From positions 186,001 through 250,000 of the forward strand of contig NZ_JAAOLY010000007.1 of NCBI RefSeq assembly GCF_011601275.1: a DNA stretch of 64,000 nt. Reading direction: 5' to 3'. The position numbers and the translations under genes are program-made. Each line of letters begins with the position of its first letter. The stretch's first letter is position 1. The stretch comes from Janthinobacterium lividum (GTDB taxonomy: Bacteria > Pseudomonadota > Gammaproteobacteria > Burkholderiales > Burkholderiaceae_D). Under the pieces are notes generated by a model, which was given only the letters and a program-made list of their open reading frames with translations, was not told where the DNA came from and did not search any database. Below, piece by piece: positions 61,324 to 64,000 of the stretch.

Positions 61324-61953
61324 ATGCAAGAAACCAAATCGAAACGCCTGTCTTTCCTGGCCCGTTTTTGCACCCTGTTTGCCGGCCTGACCCTGGGCAG
61401 CGCCGTCGTGGCGGCCGCTCCGGTGACCGCCCTCGACCCCACGCCCCACGTGGCCCTGAAAACCAGCATGGGCGAAATCGTGCTGGAACTGAACCAGGAA
61501 AAAGCGCCGCAAAGTGTGGCCAATTTCTTGCAGTACGTCAAAAGCGGTTATTACAAGGGCACCGTGTTTCACCGCGTCATCGACGGCTTCATGATACAGG
61601 GAGGCGGCTTCGACAAGAACATGAAGCAGAAAGCCACCAAGGCGCCGATCAAGAATGAAGCGCAGAACGGCTTGCAAAACGTCACCTACAGCATCGCCAT
61701 GGCGCGCACTGGCGACCCGCATTCGGCCACCGCGCAATTCTTTATCAACGTCAATGACAATGGTGCGCTCGACTACCCGGGCCGCGACGGTTTCGGCTAC
61801 ACGGTGTTCGGCAAAGTCGTCAGCGGCATGGACGTGGTCGACAAGATCAAGGCCGTGCCCGTGGCCGACAAGGGCCCGCACCAGAACGTGCCGGTCACCC
61901 CCGTGGTGATCGAATCGGCGACTTTACTCAAGTCCGCGCCCGCAAAACTGTAA
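61324..61953 (+). CDS. ppiA: periplasmic peptidyl-prolyl cis-trans isomerase (cyclophilin)
   Basis: 209 residues. A Sec signal peptide ([19 protein letters not shown]) is followed by the cyclophilin fold: [20 protein letters not shown], the catalytic [18 protein letters not shown], and [21 protein letters not shown]. It helps folding of exported proteins. AAGGA precedes the ATG. It is followed by a cytoplasmic homologue 73 bases later. Confidence 0.93.
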   Translation: MQETKSKRLSFLARFCTLFAGLTLGSAVVAAAPVTALDPTPHVALKTSMGEIVLELNQEKAPQSVANFLQYVKSGYYKGTVFHRVIDGFMIQGGGFDKNMKQKATKAPIKNEAQNGLQNVTYSIAMARTGDPHSATAQFFINVNDNGALDYPGRDGFGYTVFGKVVSGMDVVDKIKAVPVADKGPHQNVPVTPVVIESATLLKSAPAKL

Positions 61954-61966
61954 AATAGCGTTTTTA

Positions 61967-61989
61967 CGGCGCCGGCCTGCCTGGCGCCG
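61967..61989. repeat. GC-rich hairpin between ppiA and ppiB
   Basis: CGGCGCC and GGCGCCG pair around a 9-base loop, 14 bases after the ppiA stop. No T run follows, so it is more likely an RNA-stabilising or partial-attenuating hairpin than a full terminator. Confidence 0.5.
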
Positions 61990-62026
61990 CTGAATCAATT
62001 ATTCATCCAATTTATTAAGGATCATC

Positions 62027-62518
62027 ATGACCTCCGTCATCATCACCACCAATCTGGGCAAGATCACCGCTGAACTGGACGCCGAGAAAGCGCCGAAAAC
62101 GGTTGCCAACTTCCTGGCTTACATGAAAGCCGGTCACTACGACAACACGATTTTCCACCGCGTCATCGACGGCTTCATGATCCAGGGCGGCGGTTTCGAA
62201 CCAGGCATGAAACAAAAGCCGGCCGATACCACCGTGGAAAACGAAGCCAAGAACGGCCTGAAAAACGACACCTACACCCTGGCCATGGCCCGCACGTCGG
62301 ATCCGCATTCGGCATCGGCCCAGTTCTTCATCAACATCAAGAACAACAGCTTCCTCGACTACCCAGGCCAGGACGGCTGGGGCTACGCCGTGTTCGGTAA
62401 AGTCACCGAAGGCAAGGAAGTCGTCGACGCCATCCGTGCCGTCAAAACCTCGCGCGCCGGCATGTTCGCCGATGTGCCAGTGACCGATGTCATCATCGAA
62501 AAAGTTGAAGCGGTTTAA
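62027..62518 (+). CDS. ppiB: cytoplasmic peptidyl-prolyl cis-trans isomerase (cyclophilin)
   Basis: 163 residues, no signal peptide. Same fold as its neighbour: [56 protein letters not shown] and GWGYAVFGKV. The tandem pair probably arose by duplication with the first copy gaining an export signal (or the second losing it). AAGGA lies 5-9 bases before the ATG. Confidence 0.95.
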   Translation: MTSVIITTNLGKITAELDAEKAPKTVANFLAYMKAGHYDNTIFHRVIDGFMIQGGGFEPGMKQKPADTTVENEAKNGLKNDTYTLAMARTSDPHSASAQFFINIKNNSFLDYPGQDGWGYAVFGKVTEGKEVVDAIRAVKTSRAGMFADVPVTDVIIEKVEAV

Positions 62519-62598
62519 TTCGGTTACAGCATCATGAATAACAGGCATTGCAGCGTTTGCGCCTCTCCATGCACATCACTTTTTGGGAGCGTTGAACG

Positions 62599-63351
62599 AT
62601 GACAATGCCTGCCGCACTCTTTATTTCCGACCTGCATCTGCAGAGCTCGCACCCGCGCACCAGCGCGGCGTTTCTTTCTTTCCTGGAACACCATGCGCAA
62701 TATGCGCAAGCGCTGTATCTATTAGGCGACCTGTTCGAATACTGGGCCGGCGACGATGACCTGGAAGACCCGTTCAATGCGCGCATGACGGCTGCCATCC
62801 GCGCCGTCAGCGATGCGGGCGTGCACGTCTACTGGATCGCCGGTAATCGCGACTTTCTTGTCGGCTCCGGCTTTGCCGCCGCCGCCGGCGCCACCCTGCT
62901 CAGTGAACCGCACGTGGCCACGATAGCCGGCCAGCGCATCGTCTTGCTGCATGGCGACGCTGAATGCACGAAAGACGTCAGCTACATGGAGTTTCGCGCC
63001 ATGGTGCGCCAGCCCGCCTGGCAAAAACAGTTCCTGTCCATGCCGCTGGCGCAGCGCAAGGCCATCATCGACGGTTTGCGCCAGAGCAGCCGCGAGCACA
63101 ATGGCGAAAAATCCATGGATATCATGGATGTCACCCCCGATGCTGTCGCGCAAGTGTTTGCCGAACATGCGAGCACCATCATGATTCACGGCCACACGCA
63201 CCGCCCCGCCCTGCACCAGGTCGACCATACCCTGCGCTATGTCCTGCCGGACTGGGAATGCGATGTCACGCCGCCGCGCGGCGGCTGGATCGCCATCGAT
63301 ACGCGCGGCAACATCACGCGCCACGACCTGAACGGCGACATCATCGACTAG
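62599..63351 (+). CDS. lpxH: UDP-2,3-diacylglucosamine diphosphatase
   Basis: 250 residues with all metallophosphoesterase motifs: ISDLHL (residue 9), YLLGDLFEYWAG, IAGNRDFLVG, LLHGDAECT and MIHGHTHRP. LpxH splits UDP-2,3-diacylglucosamine to lipid X in lipid A synthesis at the inner membrane. GGGAG lies 11-15 bases before the ATG. The order ppiB-lpxH is common in this bacterial group. Confidence 0.94.
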   Translation: MTMPAALFISDLHLQSSHPRTSAAFLSFLEHHAQYAQALYLLGDLFEYWAGDDDLEDPFNARMTAAIRAVSDAGVHVYWIAGNRDFLVGSGFAAAAGATLLSEPHVATIAGQRIVLLHGDAECTKDVSYMEFRAMVRQPAWQKQFLSMPLAQRKAIIDGLRQSSREHNGEKSMDIMDVTPDAVAQVFAEHASTIMIHGHTHRPALHQVDHTLRYVLPDWECDVTPPRGGWIAIDTRGNITRHDLNGDIID

Positions 63352-63420
63352 ACCCGCGCCGACGGCCGCACGGGCGTTTGTCCGATAGCCGCGCCCGCCT
63401 GGCCTTGTTGTAATGGTGCC

Positions 63421-64000
63421 ATGCATACTGTTTACATCGGCACGGCCGGCTGGAGCATTTCCAGCGCCGCCGCCAGCCACTTCCCCCTCGATGGCAGCCA
63501 CCTGCAGCGCTATGCCCAAGTGCTCGATTGCGTGGAAATCAACAGCTCGTTCTACCGCCCACACCAGCCCGCCACCTACGCGCGCTGGGCAGACAGCGTG
63601 CCCGACCATTTCCGCTTCAGCGTGAAATTGCCGCGCAGCATCACGCATGAACGGCGTTTGCGCGATGCCGCGACCGAACTGGATCGCTTTGCGGGAGAAG
63701 TCTTGCAGTTGGGGAATAAGCTGGGCTGCGTGCTGGTGCAACTGCCGCCCAGCCTGCGTTTCGAAGCGGACGTGGCCGCAACATTTTTCCATGCACTGCG
63801 CCAGCGCTTCGACGGCATGCTCGCGTGCGAAGCGCGCCACCCCAGCTGGTTCGAAATGGGCGCGACCGAACTGTTAACGATGCATGGCATCACCCGCGTG
63901 CGCGCCGATCCGCCTGCAGGCCAGCCCGGTCCGCACGTGCCGACGACGGAAGTCGCCTACTTGCGCCTGCACGGCAGTCCGAAAATATATTATTCGGACT
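63421..64000 (+). CDS. DUF72 family protein, cut by the window end
   Basis: An open frame from ATG 63421 to the last base with no stop, 193 residues seen. The DUF72 (YecE-like, TIM-barrel) traits are present: VYIGTAGWSI, YAQVLDCVEINSSFYRPH, FRFSVKLPRSITHE, LGCVLVQLPPSLRFE and CEARHPSWF. Its biochemical role is not known. It lies 69 bases after lpxH on the same strand. Confidence 0.88.
   Translation, partial: MHTVYIGTAGWSISSAAASHFPLDGSHLQRYAQVLDCVEINSSFYRPHQPATYARWADSVPDHFRFSVKLPRSITHERRLRDAATELDRFAGEVLQLGNKLGCVLVQLPPSLRFEADVAATFFHALRQRFDGMLACEARHPSWFEMGATELLTMHGITRVRADPPAGQPGPHVPTTEVAYLRLHGSPKIYYSD

Noticed and set aside
61967..61989. The hairpin after ppiA as a rho-independent terminator
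   Set aside because: The stem is strong but is followed by TGAATCAATT rather than a T run, so termination is not supported.

Overview
The window is high-GC DNA from a betaproteobacterium, most likely an Oxalobacteraceae member close to Janthinobacterium. This rests on the housekeeping order cysS, DNA glycosylase, accA, tilS, lysC, tRNA-Ser on one strand with ppiA, ppiB, lpxH diverging from it, and on overall codon and base use. No 16S gene or other decisive marker is present, so the genus is an inference. Most of the window is one large type VI secretion (T6SS) locus with its effectors and immunity genes.

Layout. 1-4327: the end of an alpha/beta hydrolase, a MarR regulator overlapping a ClC chloride channel gene with a perfect palindrome as likely operator, a DUF2325 gene behind a Fur-box-like sequence, and a small secreted protein. 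4550-20350: effector module 1. A VgrG with a TTR-like tail is translationally coupled to a predicted PD-(D/E)xK DNase of the PoNe type. It is followed by an array of seven PoNi-like (DUF1910/DUF1911) immunity paralogues, two DUF3396 immunity genes and several broken remains of toxin and immunity genes (a second PoNe tail, a VRR-Nuc tail, immunity 3' ends). This stretch is visibly AT-richer than the rest and carries long near-identical repeats.

20362-28892: effector module 2, on the minus strand. The order of transcription is a membrane protein, VgrG, a DUF4123 chaperone, a DUF3304 lipoprotein (likely immunity) and a Tle1-type phospholipase (DUF2235), all overlapping or nearly touching. A secreted DUF3304-like gene converges on it. 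29110-38367 (+): a TagX-like M15 peptidase, PAAR, a membrane protein of unknown role, TssM, TagF, an OmpA-like protein and TssA. 38381-47746 (-): TPR lipoprotein, TssB, TssC, Hcp, TssE, TssF, TssG, TssH/ClpV. 48036-54450 (+): TssK, TssL and effector module 3, a VgrG with a C-terminal HExxHxxGxxD metalloprotease domain plus a periplasmic immunity candidate. No TssJ-like gene is recognisable; a TPR lipoprotein and the TagX-like peptidase are there instead.

54600-64000: housekeeping genes. A tRNA-Ser(GCT) with a clear promoter, an inverted tRNA 3' fragment and a bidirectional terminator mark the end of the T6SS locus. Then come lysC, tilS, accA, a DNA glycosylase and cysS (minus strand), and two cyclophilins, lpxH and a DUF72 gene cut by the window end (plus strand).

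How it works together (inference from known T6SS biology): TssBC sheath, Hcp tube, TssEFGK baseplate and TssLM membrane complex build the machine. ClpV recycles the sheath and TagF restrains assembly. The three VgrGs and the PAAR carry a DNase, a phospholipase and a metalloprotease, each encoded next to its protective gene. The immunity array looks like a store of defences kept after the matching toxins were lost.
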